From positions 5,580,001 through 5,644,000 of the forward strand of contig NZ_JAJJMM010000001.1 in assembly GCF_020905295.1 (NCBI RefSeq): a stretch of DNA of 64,000 nt, given 5' to 3'. The notes under the pieces are model-generated. The model was not told where the DNA came from and did not search any database. It worked only from the letters and a program-made list of their open reading frames with translations. Each line of letters starts with the position of its first letter. Position 1 is the first letter of the stretch. Made by a program: the position numbers and the translations under genes. Positions 1 through 8,472 of the stretch are shown here, piece after piece. The DNA is from Flavobacterium piscisymbiosum. GTDB lineage: Bacteria > Bacteroidota > Bacteroidia > Flavobacteriales > Flavobacteriaceae.

Positions 1-437
1 ATAATAATTATCATTTTGCTAATTATGAATATCCAAGTTTTCCCAACAATTATCAGTTAATGCATACAGTATCGTGGGCAGGAATTTACGAGAAAAATAA
101 TTTTAAAATTGCTTTGGGAACAAAATGGTCTTCGGGCAGACCAAAAACATCACCTGACCTTTCTCAATTTAATCTTTCAGATCCTGTTTTGGTATACAAC
201 AGACCCAACAATACGAACCTGCATATTTTTTCGCAGGTAAACATCTCCTCTACTTATAAATGGGAAGCTGGTAACGGAATTCAGTACAAATTAGGAATCT
301 CCATCTTAAATATCCTTAACAGGAAAAACGAAATCAGTGAATATTACAGAATAAGTTCTCTAACTAATTCTGTAGAAGAAGTTGAAACATTCGCCCTGCA
401 AAGAACTCCAAATGTGAGTTTTAGGATTTCATTATAA
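1..437 (+). CDS. TonB-dependent receptor, C-terminal part (5' end outside window)
   Basis: The reading frame is open from the first base of the window, so this is the 3' end of a larger gene; the first ATG at 60 is internal. The visible ~145 residues alternate polar and hydrophobic positions as outer-membrane beta-strands do. A pre-terminal segment of the type GISILNILNRKNEISEYYR is followed by a terminal strand ending VSFRISL, which is how TonB-dependent receptors and their barrel relatives end in Bacteroidota. The ligand cannot be told from this part. A short inverted repeat follows the stop (about 437-457), and the next operon begins 160 bp downstream. Confidence 0.7.
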   Translation, partial: NNYHFANYEYPSFPNNYQLMHTVSWAGIYEKNNFKIALGTKWSSGRPKTSPDLSQFNLSDPVLVYNRPNNTNLHIFSQVNISSTYKWEAGNGIQYKLGISILNILNRKNEISEYYRISSLTNSVEEVETFALQRTPNVSFRISL

Positions 438-597
438 CCCGGAGAATCCAGGGTTAATTTAAGCTCCATATTTTTTTCTGCTTTTTTTTAAAAAAATAAT
501 AATTCTTTGGTAGGGTAATCTGCACCAAGGCTGTTTTACTATTGAATCCTATGAAAAGAGGAAAAAAAGTAACTCCCTTAACCTAATCAAAAGAACA

Positions 598-1473
598 ATG
601 AAATTAAAACAAATCAAACTCGCTATGGTTGCTGTTGCAACAACATTTTTTGTAAGCTGTAGTAGTGACAATAATAATGATACTACTCCTACCACTGAAA
701 CAAAAAAAGAAGTCAGCCTGTCTACAAGTACAACATTAGGCTCTTATCTTTCAGACAAGGATGGAAAATCTTTGTACTTTTTCTCAACAGATGCTCAAGA
801 CAAGGTAACTTGTACAGGAGGATGTGAACTCGTTTGGCCTCCTTTTTACCTTGACAATTTAACTGCCGATAAATTAGGTACAGGATTAACATTCTCAGAT
901 TTTGCTACGATAACTACTGCATCTGGTAAAAAACAAGTGACTTATAAAGGATGGCCTTTGTATTATTATGCACCAAATGTAAACGGAACCAACACAACAG
1001 AAGCTGCCGGTAAAACAACAGGAGACGGAGTTGGTGGTGTTTGGTTTATTGCCAAACCAGACTATTCGATTATGATTGTACGAAGCCAGCTTGTAGGACA
1101 CGATACTAAAAACTACAAATCAGATTATACTGTGGGAGATGGTTTAACAACTTATTTTACAGATGCTAAAGGAATCACCTTATATACTTTTAAGAATGAT
1201 AACTTCAAGAAAAACAATTTTACAAAAGCTGATTTTTCAAACAATGGGGTTTGGCCTATTTATGAAACAGATAAAATTGTTGTCCCTTCTGTATTGGATA
1301 AATCTAAATTTTCTGTTATCACTGTTTTTGGCAAATCTCAACTTACTTACAACGGCTGGCCATTGTACTATTTTGGACAGGATGCAAGCGTAAGAGGCTC
1401 AAATAAAGGAATTAGTTTTCCTGCCCCGGGAGTTTGGCCTGTACCGGTGAAAGACTCACCTCTTGCAATCTAA
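598..1473 (+). CDS. lipoprotein with exported Trp-Pro repeats (PF03640-like)
   Basis: A 291-residue protein with a lipoprotein signal (MKLKQIKLAMVAVATTFFVSC, Cys about 21), so probably membrane anchored and periplasmic. The mature part repeats a module of about 40-50 residues containing DGKSLYFF, a Trp-Pro pair (VWPPF, VWPIY, VWPVP) and GWPLYYF. This is the 'secreted repeat of unknown function' family as I know it (PF03640). The first module has a Cys pair (CTGGC). The function of the family is not established. It heads a same-strand run with an OB-fold protein, a DUF5777 barrel, a cytochrome and YceI, so a redox-linked envelope role is inferred only from context. Confidence 0.75.
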   Translation: MKLKQIKLAMVAVATTFFVSCSSDNNNDTTPTTETKKEVSLSTSTTLGSYLSDKDGKSLYFFSTDAQDKVTCTGGCELVWPPFYLDNLTADKLGTGLTFSDFATITTASGKKQVTYKGWPLYYYAPNVNGTNTTEAAGKTTGDGVGGVWFIAKPDYSIMIVRSQLVGHDTKNYKSDYTVGDGLTTYFTDAKGITLYTFKNDNFKKNNFTKADFSNNGVWPIYETDKIVVPSVLDKSKFSVITVFGKSQLTYNGWPLYYFGQDASVRGSNKGISFPAPGVWPVPVKDSPLAI

Positions 1474-1521
1474 GAACGATTCATTTTAGGAAATTCCCTT
1501 TAGTATACTCCATTTTAAATT

Positions 1522-1541
1522 AGTCCAATGCAGATTGGACT
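1522..1541 (+). terminator. weak hairpin between genes
   Basis: Two 8-base arms (AGTCCAAT and ATTGGACT) pair perfectly around a 4-base loop and are followed by a T-rich stretch (GATTTTAAAT). It may attenuate transcription between the lipoprotein gene and the rest of the operon. The T tract is short, so termination is uncertain. Confidence 0.35.
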
Positions 1542-1590
1542 GATTTTAAATAAAAGGATAATACCTGTACCTAAATAAATTAAGTAAAAT

Positions 1591-1995
1591 ATGAAACCAA
1601 AAAGAATCGCATTTTTAATTGCGGCCTTATTGATCATCGTCTCTGCGGGCATTTATTTTTATTACGGATTTCTTTTTAAGGAAGCGCGAAATATAGCATC
1701 AGAGAAACCCGATTTCAGTATAACGGCCGAAAAATTACTTGAACAGTACAACTCTGATCCAAAAAAAGCTGATGTCTTGTATCTCAATAAAACTATTGAA
1801 ATCACAGGTACGGTAACCAAAGAAACCGATTCTGTTATTACAATCGAAAACACTGTTTTTTGTCTGTTTACCAAAAAAATAAAAGAAAAACATCTCGATG
1901 ATAAAGTAACGGTAAAAGGAAAATGTATTGGGTATGATGAACTTTTTCAGGAAGTTAAACTAGACCAGTGCACTTTTAATAAACCAAACAATTAA
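1591..1995 (+). CDS. OB-fold (tRNA_anti-like) membrane-anchored protein
   Basis: A 134-residue protein with one N-terminal membrane segment (about residues 7-27) and an exported domain. The segment YLNKTIEITGTVTK, then a stretch ending FCLFTKK, then DKVTVKGKCIGYDELFQEVKLDQC is the layout of the small OB-fold family PF12869 (tRNA_anti-like), which is common in Bacteroidota envelopes. Despite the family name, nothing suggests tRNA binding here. Its stop lies 7 bp before the next start, so it is co-transcribed with the DUF5777 gene. Biochemical role unknown. Confidence 0.65.
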   Translation: MKPKRIAFLIAALLIIVSAGIYFYYGFLFKEARNIASEKPDFSITAEKLLEQYNSDPKKADVLYLNKTIEITGTVTKETDSVITIENTVFCLFTKKIKEKHLDDKVTVKGKCIGYDELFQEVKLDQCTFNKPNN

Positions 1996-2002
1996 ACCAA
2001 TT

Positions 2003-2845
2003 ATGAAGAAATTTTTAGCCTCACTCTGCCTACTTCTCGCTACTGTGGCATACTCGCAGGATGATTTGCTTAAGGATCTGGATTCTACTCAGGTAGAAGA
2101 AAGTTATTCTACGGCAACTTTTAAAGCCTTACAGCTCGTAACCCTACAGACCACAAAAATGGCTGCAAAAAAGGAGTTTTATTTTGTAGTCTCTCACCGT
2201 TTTGGTACCGTCAAAGATGGTTTTGACAGCTTTTTTGGTCTTGATAACGCAACTACGAAACTGGGTGGTATTTATGGGGTTACAGATTGGTTATCTGTAA
2301 GTCTTTCCAGACATACCTTAAACAAAATGTACGAAACGGGATTAAAATATCGAATGATGAGACAAAATGCCAATTTTCCTGTAGACATAGTTGGATACAG
2401 TGTTGCCGACATCAATACTTTTTTAGAAAAAGATCAGTATCCGGGATTAGAATTTAAGCATCGCATGACTTATGTACAGCAGCTTTTGATATCCAGAAAA
2501 GTTAGCGAAAAGCTGTCACTGGAAATAGTTCCTTCATTTGTACATAAAAACCTTTACAATCCGGCTATTGAAAACGACAATCAATTTTCTTTTGGTGGAG
2601 GCGGCCGCTATAAAATCACTAAAAGATTATCAGTCAATTTAGAGTACATGCACAATTTTGATAAACCAGACTTTTATAAAAATCCATTATCTGTAGGTCT
2701 TGATGTAGAAACAGGCGGACACGTTTTTCAACTCATATTTACCAATTCACAATCTATGAGTGAGAGCGGATACCTTACTAATGCGTCGGGTGACTGGGGT
2801 AAAGGTGATTTCTTTTTCGGATTTAATCTATACAGAGTATTTTAA
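2003..2845 (+). CDS. DUF5777 outer-membrane beta-barrel protein
   Basis: A 280-residue protein with a signal peptide (MKKFLASLCLLLATVAYSQ). It carries the family hallmark FYFVVSHRFGTVKDGFDSFF, then GLDNATTKLGG and GVTDWLSVSLSRHT, typical of DUF5777 proteins, which are predicted 10-12-strand barrels. The C-terminus ends in an aromatic residue (LYRVF), as expected for BAM insertion. The function is not known; in this phylum the family often sits beside YceI and c-type cytochromes, as it does here. It lies 7 bp after the OB-fold gene and 14 bp before the cytochrome gene. Confidence 0.8.
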   Translation: MKKFLASLCLLLATVAYSQDDLLKDLDSTQVEESYSTATFKALQLVTLQTTKMAAKKEFYFVVSHRFGTVKDGFDSFFGLDNATTKLGGIYGVTDWLSVSLSRHTLNKMYETGLKYRMMRQNANFPVDIVGYSVADINTFLEKDQYPGLEFKHRMTYVQQLLISRKVSEKLSLEIVPSFVHKNLYNPAIENDNQFSFGGGGRYKITKRLSVNLEYMHNFDKPDFYKNPLSVGLDVETGGHVFQLIFTNSQSMSESGYLTNASGDWGKGDFFFGFNLYRVF

Positions 2846-2859
2846 AAAAACAATAAACT

Positions 2860-3258
2860 ATGAAAAAAATAATAGCACTTACCTTTTTACTCGCTGCATT
2901 TGCAAGCTGTAGTGATTCGGATACCTATCAGGATATTGAAACACCACCCGATACAGTAACCCCTCCGGGACCAGGAACACCAGACCCTGACCCAGTAGCC
3001 ACATTTAGTTATACTAAAAATGCCAAAGCTGTTATTGATGCCAATTGTATCGGTTGCCACCAAAGCGGAAGATCTGCAGGTTTCAGGCCTCTGACTACTT
3101 ATGCAGAGGTAAAATCTGCGGTTGAAAACGCCGGTTTATTAAACCGAATTCAATTGCAAAGCGGACAACAGGGTATCATGCCTCAGGCAGGAAGAATGTC
3201 TCAGGCAAATATTGATATCATTGTAAAATGGAATACGGACGGTCTAAAAGAAAATTAA
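2860..3258 (+). CDS. small c-type cytochrome lipoprotein
   Basis: A 132-residue lipoprotein (lipobox ending FASC, Cys 17) with a Pro-rich linker (about residues 27-45). The globular part has a single haem c site CIGCH (about residues 64-68) and a later Met in GIMPQAG that could be the distal ligand. The layout matches small periplasmic cytochromes of Bacteroidota anchored by a flexible linker. Its stop overlaps the start of the YceI gene (TAATG), so the two are translationally coupled. Probably an electron carrier for a redox process shared with its neighbours; the partner is unknown. Confidence 0.8.
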   Translation: MKKIIALTFLLAAFASCSDSDTYQDIETPPDTVTPPGPGTPDPDPVATFSYTKNAKAVIDANCIGCHQSGRSAGFRPLTTYAEVKSAVENAGLLNRIQLQSGQQGIMPQAGRMSQANIDIIVKWNTDGLKEN

Positions 3259-3818
3259 TGATCATGAAAAAAACATATATTCATTTTTTTGTATTGGTGC
3301 TGCTTATTGCTGCAAATACAAGCGGATTTGCACAAAAATTAATCACAAAAACAGGTACTATCAAATTTCAGGCTTCTACACCTTCTAACGAAGAAGTTGC
3401 TGCAGAAAATAAAAGTGTGTCTGCCGTTCTGGAACAGTCTACAGGTGATTTTGCTGCTTTGATTCTTATAAAAGGTTTTCGTTTTAAAGTAGCTTTAATG
3501 GAAGAACATTTTAACGAAAATTACATGGAATCTGAAAAATTCTCAAAAGCGACTTTCAAAGGTAAAATAGAGGATTTTGATATTTCTAAAATTACAAATA
3601 CAGCTAAAAACTTCACTTTAAAAGGGGATCTTACCATTCATGGAAAAACAAAACCTGTAACAGTAAGCGTAAAAATTTCAAAAGCTGCTAACGGAGTTAA
3701 TGCTACAGGTTTATTTGAAGTAAAACCGGAAGATTTTGACATCGAAATACCCAATCTTGTGAGAAAAAAAATTGCTGATAAAATAAAAATCAACTACAAT
3801 TTTTTATTAACTAAATGA
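3258..3818 (+). CDS. YceI family periplasmic protein
   Basis: About 186 residues: signal peptide (KKTYIHFFVLVLLIAANTSGFAQ region) then a YceI lipocalin-like domain, seen as TGTIKFQAS near the start, HFNENYMESEKFSKATFKG in the middle and LTIHGKTKPVTVSV towards the end. YceI proteins bind polyisoprenoids or related amphiphiles. The start at 3258 is chosen because its ATG overlaps the TAA of the cytochrome gene; the ATG at 3264 is an equally usable alternative. The frame extends further upstream inside the cytochrome gene, but the signal peptide rules that out. Last gene of the operon, with a strong terminator at 3923-3957. Confidence 0.85.
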   Translation: MIMKKTYIHFFVLVLLIAANTSGFAQKLITKTGTIKFQASTPSNEEVAAENKSVSAVLEQSTGDFAALILIKGFRFKVALMEEHFNENYMESEKFSKATFKGKIEDFDISKITNTAKNFTLKGDLTIHGKTKPVTVSVKISKAANGVNATGLFEVKPEDFDIEIPNLVRKKIADKIKINYNFLLTK

Positions 3819-3922
3819 TCGTTAAAAAAAAAGAAAATAATTAGATAATAAAAACTACCCACCAATTATTATCTACATTTATTTTTTTGATTTGGAAGAT
3901 CACTAAACATGACTAATGCCCT

Positions 3923-3957
3923 GAGGTCAGTTTTATATTAAGCTGACCTCTTTTTTT
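3923..3957 (+). terminator. Rho-independent terminator
   Basis: Arms GAGGTCAG and CTGACCTC enclose a 12-base loop and are followed by seven T. It lies 105 bp after the YceI stop and closes the operon beginning at 598. Confidence 0.85.
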
Positions 3958-3975
3958 AACTTCAATTCAAATTAA

Positions 3976-4377
3976 ATGATCTGCAAAAATTATGTTGTTA
4001 CCGGAGAAGATGTGAATGATTTTATGGTCATGGAAAGCGCTTCCTACATTGCATATACAGTTCGATTATTGTATCATTTTTTGTTTTGCCATGGTTTTTC
4101 AAAAGAAAAACTCAATACACTGCATCTTGTTCTTCAGGAAGGAAATCATGTATTGGTTTGCCATAAAGACCTGATGTTTACCGAGCATTTTTTTGTAGAA
4201 TTAAAACATTGTTACATAGCTGAAAAAATCAACATTAAAAGCAGTTTTTTCAACTCAAAAAATGAATGTTGTGCAGAAGTTACCAAAGAAGTAACATGGT
4301 TCGACTCTCTTAGAGGAGAGGTTATTGATGCTCCTAAACAAATCCTTCGTCATTTTAATACAGGTTCAGGAGCATAA
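3976..4377 (+). CDS. hypothetical protein, possible hotdog-fold thioesterase
   Basis: A 133-residue soluble protein with no signal peptide or membrane segment; I do not recognise it firmly. An alpha-helical N-terminal part (ESASYIAYTVRLLYHF) is followed by strand-like segments (VLVCHKDLMFTEHFFVELKH, IKSSFFNSKNECCAEVTKEV). This order is compatible with a small acyl-CoA thioesterase-like hotdog fold, but no catalytic residue can be assigned. It is rich in Cys and His (six His, five Cys). It starts 19 bp after the upstream terminator, so it needs its own promoter. It stands alone, followed by a long intergenic region. Confidence 0.55.
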   Translation: MICKNYVVTGEDVNDFMVMESASYIAYTVRLLYHFLFCHGFSKEKLNTLHLVLQEGNHVLVCHKDLMFTEHFFVELKHCYIAEKINIKSSFFNSKNECCAEVTKEVTWFDSLRGEVIDAPKQILRHFNTGSGA

Positions 4378-4746
4378 TCTTTGAATTATTAAAAATCTAT
4401 ATGCTCTTTATACATATAAGCTTTTCTATATCCGAATTAAAATATAATTGAACTGTTTTTTATTTTGATTCTCTCACAATTCTCCAACGATCAAAGCTGC
4501 AATCGTACTTATACCCCAAATCACACATTTCTCTAATCCATTTCCTCAAGTTTTCATTCATTATTAATTTATCCGGTTCTGCCAGAAATTACAAAAAAGA
4601 GTTTGCAGTCCCAGAAGGATTGCAACAATAGGTCACAAACCCGCATCAATTCTATCTTTCAGTAATTTCAAAAACCGTTTTGCCACGGTTTTACCACATT
4701 TTTTTGATCGATTTTACAAACAGTAAAATTATAGAAAACAAAAGAC
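4378..4746. other. intergenic region, no gene seen
   Basis: About 370 AT-rich bases between the hypothetical gene and the repeat/tRNA-like cluster. No open frame of useful length, no RNA gene and no strong hairpin were recognised. It may hold decayed sequence at the integration hot spot. Confidence 0.5.
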
Positions 4747-4787
4747 CCACTCAAATTGAGTGGTATTTTTATGTGAACGCAGAAGGA
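4747..4787. repeat. 41-bp direct repeat, copy 1 (terminator + tRNA 3' end)
   Basis: Forty-one bases are identical to 4877-4917. The unit contains the palindrome CACTCAAATTGAGTG, a T run, and GTGAACGCAGAAGGA, which on the minus strand is the 3' end of the adjacent tRNA-like sequence. The duplication places two copies 130 bp apart at the left edge of the island, as expected from integration at, or tandem duplication of, a tRNA 3' end. Confidence 0.8.
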
Positions 4788-4847
4788 TTCAAACCTTTGA
4801 TCGTCCCGATTGAAAATCGGGATGCTCTATCAAGCTGAGCTACGCAC
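4774..4847 (-). pseudogene. degenerate tRNA-like sequence (Glu anticodon TTC by position)
   Basis: On the minus strand: a D-arm AGCTCAGCTTGATAGAGC, an anticodon arm with stem TCCCGA/TCGGGA around TTTTCAA (TTC in the anticodon place), and a T-arm AAAGGTTTGAATCCTTC. The anticodon stem is one base pair longer than normal, and the acceptor arms (GTGCGTA and TGCGTTC) carry a T-T mismatch and wobble pairs. It therefore looks like a decayed or recombined tRNA gene. A terminator-like palindrome follows on the minus strand (4747-4770). It is a plausible former integration target for the neighbouring island. Confidence 0.45.
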
Positions 4848-4869
4848 TTAAACCATTTAGATATAAAAC

Positions 4870-4900
4870 AAAAATACCACTCAAATTGAGTGGTATTTTT
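4870..4900. terminator. bidirectional palindromic terminator
   Basis: Fifteen-base arms (AAAAATACCACTCAA and its complement) around one base, with A/T runs on both sides, so it would work in either direction. It sits directly downstream (minus strand) of the left island repeat. A near copy lies after the tRNA-like sequence at 4747-4770. Confidence 0.7.
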
Positions 4901-4917
4901 ATGTGAACGCAGAAGGA
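4877..4917. repeat. 41-bp direct repeat, copy 2
   Basis: Identical to 4747-4787. This copy merges into the left island repeat at 4911, so the junction between the tRNA-like tail and the island sequence falls near AGAAGGA at 4911-4917. Confidence 0.8.
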
Positions 4918-4980
4918 GCGAATACGAACCTTTTACTTGAAGACCTAAAAATTTTAGCCGACTCTTTTGACGAGGTTTTG
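4911..4980. repeat. left boundary repeat of the island (candidate attL)
   Basis: Seventy bases that match 18044-18113 in the same orientation at 63 positions, with only three mismatches in the first 60; the first 24 bases are identical (begins AGAAGGAGCGAATACGAACC). On both sides the repeat is followed, on the minus strand, by a hairpin terminator. With the serine recombinase just inside the right copy, this reads as an attachment site. The exact crossover point cannot be fixed. Confidence 0.6.
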
Positions 4981-5193
4981 TAATTCAAAAGTATTATACC
5001 GCTTTCCCATTCATCCTATATTAATATGTTAGAAGACGTCTGGATATTCAAACAAAAAATAGCGTAAAATTTACAAACATTTTTTACTTGTTTCTAAGCC
5101 TGTAGTTTTCGTTCGCATATACATGAAGAAAACGATTATATTTCGTTTATAAATGAATTTGTTCCATAGTTAAAAATTACGAAACTGTAATTT

Positions 5194-6225
5194 TTATAGA
5201 CTATTTATATCCTTTTCTATCAATCGATATCTATCTTTTACATCTTCACCTTGATAATAATTTAGTAAATCTTCTTTCGTTAAAGTACCATCCGACAAGA
5301 ATTTTTTGAGATATTGTTGATTAAACTCCATTAATAAGATGCTTTTTTCCAGCTGTTTAAGGATAACTTTATTATTATCAATATTATTTTGAACCAAGTT
5401 TTTTATAGTTGTTATTTCGTTAATGTCTTTTATAAGGCGATTGACTAAAATCACCAATAAATCCTTATCTAATTCGACCTGTTTGGAATTCAATGCAATA
5501 TCTCTCGCCAGCATGTAAGCAATTGTCAAATTGGAATAATCTCCTTTTTGAGAATTAATAATAGCAACTAATCCAACTCCAGAGATATATCCAACATTTT
5601 CAAACACCCGAAGAACAGAATTGTCTACTAAAGAAATATCAAATATAATGAGACTTACTTTTGAATCTCTGTTAGCTTGAGCTTCGAGTAATTGGCTCCA
5701 AGCTGTATCGGTCTTTCTTGTAAATAAATCTTTAGTTTCAATATCTCCCAAACGGACACTCTTGTCGAATTTACATTCAATAGCGATTCTAAGATTTACA
5801 TTACCATCTATCTCACAAATAATATCACCTGTTTTATTTCTTGGAATACTCCCGGCATTATTCCCTGTGAGTATGGCCCGATCTTTTAGTTTTTTCTCTG
5901 AAAAATACTGATTGAGAAAATCGGCTATTTCTTCCTCAGCCAAAATACCTTTGATTGACGATTTATAAAATAGCTCTTTCTTCATATCAAAAATCATTTT
6001 CAAACTTTCCAATTCTGTACCAAGTTCATTACTTGTCTTGGCAAGAAATGCTGACATGCGATCTTCCATTAAAGCTAAAACACCTATATAAATTGCTCGA
6101 AGCAGTTTTTCGTCTCTTTCAAACACTGGAAGATTGTCAAAATAATTAAAAACGATTTGATTTTCTATTTCGAATTCTTTTATTTCGATTCGTCTTAGTT
6201 GTTGGTTTATTTTTATTGTTGACAT
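5194..6225 (-). CDS. PD-(D/E)XK-type nuclease-like protein of the defence operon
   Basis: A 343-residue soluble protein. The middle holds a restriction-nuclease signature: TGDIICEIDGN (Asp about residue 139) followed by RIAIECKFDKS (Glu-Cys-Lys about residues 155-157), the usual D-(x)n-ExK arrangement. The N- and C-terminal parts are helical, with a charged coiled-coil-like tail, and I do not recognise a named family. It starts 6 bp after the stop of the RloC-like ATPase gene, so the two were made together. It is probably the DNA-cutting or DNA-sensing partner of that ATPase. With the ATPase gene now interrupted, its expression may depend on the IS element or an internal promoter. Confidence 0.65.
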   Translation of the reverse strand: MSTIKINQQLRRIEIKEFEIENQIVFNYFDNLPVFERDEKLLRAIYIGVLALMEDRMSAFLAKTSNELGTELESLKMIFDMKKELFYKSSIKGILAEEEIADFLNQYFSEKKLKDRAILTGNNAGSIPRNKTGDIICEIDGNVNLRIAIECKFDKSVRLGDIETKDLFTRKTDTAWSQLLEAQANRDSKVSLIIFDISLVDNSVLRVFENVGYISGVGLVAIINSQKGDYSNLTIAYMLARDIALNSKQVELDKDLLVILVNRLIKDINEITTIKNLVQNNIDNNKVILKQLEKSILLMEFNQQYLKKFLSDGTLTKEDLLNYYQGEDVKDRYRLIEKDINSL

Positions 6226-6231
6226 ATTGTT

Positions 6232-7563
6232 TTACTTGATTATAGAATTTACTAAAGCTTCATAGTGAAGTTTATCTTTCTTTTTGATGTAAGTTACTAA
6301 TTCTTTACACGCTATCGGAATATCTGCCATATATTCACTTTGCTTACCTATTCTATCAATATTATCTAAATGGCTAAAAAAATGAAAAGGTTTACAGATT
6401 CTCTTTGAAACTTCTGGTGTAAAAATTCTTTCTGCTCTTCGATCTACATTTTCAGAACTAGGAAATTTTGTTAGTGTATACATTTCCAAAAAACGTCTCA
6501 AAATATTAGGGATAATTAATAATTTATCCGAATTAAGAGGCTTTCTAAGTTTATTAAAATCATATATTTCTTTAAATAAGTAGTGATATTCAGAAGAATA
6601 TTTGTCAAAAATATCAGGTAATATTTTTATTTCAGATGTATTGTAAGCTCTATTTCTTTCAATAAAATATCTAGACTCTTTTTTATTTAAAGGTAATTCT
6701 TTTAGAAGGTTGAAAAACTCAAAATTATGAGAAGAAAAGAATAATTGTTTACATGTTATATCCCATTGACCATTTATATTTTTATTTGAAAACAACATTT
6801 CTTTTAACAATGAATTAATTTGAAAAATATGATTACCATCTAGACTCGAAATAGGGTCATCAATAAACATTATATAGTCTTTGAATTTTCCTTTCGATTC
6901 TAATGCTTTAATAGAAACCAGAAAGTGAGAAAATGCTATTGCTGTTTTTTCTCCTTCACTTAGATTCGACGCATTTTCATTGTTTCTTAATAAAATAAAT
7001 TTTTTAGATTGTTCATCTAATTTTATTTCAATATCATTTCTGCTTAGAAAACTTTGAATAAAATAAGTATACTGTTCAGCTCCTTCTTTGTCACTTTCTT
7101 TAAGTGATTCATAACTTTCTATTTCTCTCTCTAACCTTTGTATTTTTTGGTCTAGCTTTTCTATTTCAAAAAGTGCTTTTTCGTATTTGTTTTCTTTTGA
7201 AAGGTATTTTTCTGTTTTCAAAAAAGAAGCAACTAGATGATCAATTAATTTTCCTCTTTCCTGATTAATTATAAAATTGAAATTGCTCGAAAATTCGTTG
7301 TTTTTTTTGATAAGGTTATTAAGTTGTTCTATTAACGAAATATTAATTTTGATATTAAATGAAGGTATTGGTTTGACCTTTGTATATAAATTATTACTTA
7401 TTTTAAGATCCAACTTAAGAATTATATTATTTAAATACTTTTTATATTTAGATAACATTTCGTCCAACTTACTTTTAATCTCTATGTAATCATTAGTAAA
7501 ACCTAAATTCAAATCATTGCTACTTGACGGAAAATTGATATTTTGTATTTTGTTTAATTGCAA
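6232..7563 (-). pseudogene. RloC/PrrC-like AAA_13 ATPase, C-terminal fragment
   Basis: The C-terminal 443 residues of an ATPase cut by an IS21 insertion; the 'start' is a TTG left by the insertion, not a real start. It has a coiled-coil (about residues 125-165), an ABC-type signature LSEGEKTA (about 201-208) and Walker B with D-loop, YIMFIDDPISSLD (about 230-242). The tail has ILRRFLEMY (an R-x3-E pair) followed by PFHFFSHLD, the order Arg-Glu-His used by the PrrC/RloC anticodon nucleases. The anticodon-nuclease reading is an inference from this spacing; other AAA_13 ATPases also have a similar tail. The N-terminal half is at 10180-11184. Confidence 0.7.
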
Positions 7564-7566
7564 ATT

Positions 7567-7572
7567 CCGGTT
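7567..7572. repeat. 6-bp target-site duplication, left
   Basis: The hexamer CCGGTT directly abuts the IS21 end at 7573 and recurs at 10189-10194. On the minus strand it reads AAC CGG in the ATPase frame in both fragments. Confidence 0.8.
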
Positions 7573-7665
7573 ATATTGATCACCCCATTCCGTTTTAAAG
7601 TGAGCACCTGATTCCAGTTCAAAATGACCACCTAATTCCGGAGCAAAATGACCACCTCCGTTTTG
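7573..7665. repeat. IS21 left terminal repeats
   Basis: Several spaced copies of a motif of the type TGAYCACC / TGACCACC joined to CATTCCG, CCTAATTCCGG or CCGTTTTG. They mirror the array at the right end and are presumed transposase binding sites. Confidence 0.7.
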
Positions 7666-7718
7666 ATTAAAAACTATATTTTTTCATCTGTTAATTAGTA
7701 TTCAAATATAATAAAATA

Positions 7719-8456
7719 TCACTCTTTGTTTATTCCTCTTTTCTTTCTCATCGATTCTCCATGTAATTCAAGCCTGTGAGATTGGTGTATAAGTCTGTCT
7801 AATATTGCATCGGCTATCGTTTTTTCTCCAATTATATCATACCAGCCCTGAACTGGGATTTGTGATGTCACGATTATAGAGCCGTTATTATGCCTGTCCT
7901 CTATGATCTCTAAAAGAGTAATTCGGTTATGGCTGTCAAGTGCCTGGAGTCCAAAATCATCAAGTATTATAACATCCTGTCTTTGTATTTTGGTAAGTTC
8001 CCGCAGATAAGTGCCATCTGCTTTAGCCATTTTTAGTCTAGCAAACAATTTTGAGGTATTAAAATAACTTACCTTAAAACCCTGTATACAGGCTTGATAA
8101 CCTAATGCGGTACCTAAATAACTTTTACCGACCCCGGTACTTCCAGTGATTAAAATGTTTTCATTTTTCTCTATAAATTCGCATTCTGCCAGACGCAGTA
8201 CCATGTTTCTGTCCAGATTACGTGATACATCAAAATTGATACTTTCAATATTTGATTTGTAATGGAATTTGGCATTAGTGATACTTCGTTCAATACGACG
8301 ATTGTACCTTTCATCCCATTCTGCATCAATAATCATCGATACAAACTGGTCAAGGGTATAATGATCTGTTTTTCCGCTTTCAATGGCTGTTTTAAAAGCA
8401 TTAAACATGCCATAAAGCTTCATTTGTTTCATTTTGGTTACTGTGGATTCATTCAT
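7719..8456 (-). CDS. istB: IS21 helper ATPase IstB
   Basis: A 245-residue IstB/DnaC-type AAA+ ATPase with Walker A ITGSTGVGKSYLG (about residues 102-114), Walker B VIILDDFG (about 165-172) and sensor-type IVTSQIP. It selects target DNA and activates the IstA transposase. The N-terminus has the family's helical domain (KMKQMKLYGMFNAFKTAIES). It lies 16 bp downstream of istA on the same strand. It looks intact. Confidence 0.92.
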   Translation of the reverse strand: MNESTVTKMKQMKLYGMFNAFKTAIESGKTDHYTLDQFVSMIIDAEWDERYNRRIERSITNAKFHYKSNIESINFDVSRNLDRNMVLRLAECEFIEKNENILITGSTGVGKSYLGTALGYQACIQGFKVSYFNTSKLFARLKMAKADGTYLRELTKIQRQDVIILDDFGLQALDSHNRITLLEIIEDRHNNGSIIVTSQIPVQGWYDIIGEKTIADAILDRLIHQSHRLELHGESMRKKRGINKE

Positions 8457-8472
8457 TTTTTCAAGATTTAAT

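Noticed and set aside
4911..4980. Boundary repeat as a second tRNA gene
   Set aside because: The complement has a T-arm-like GGTTCGTATTCG and a terminator after it, but no D-arm or 7-base anticodon loop can be drawn; the same holds for 18044-18113.
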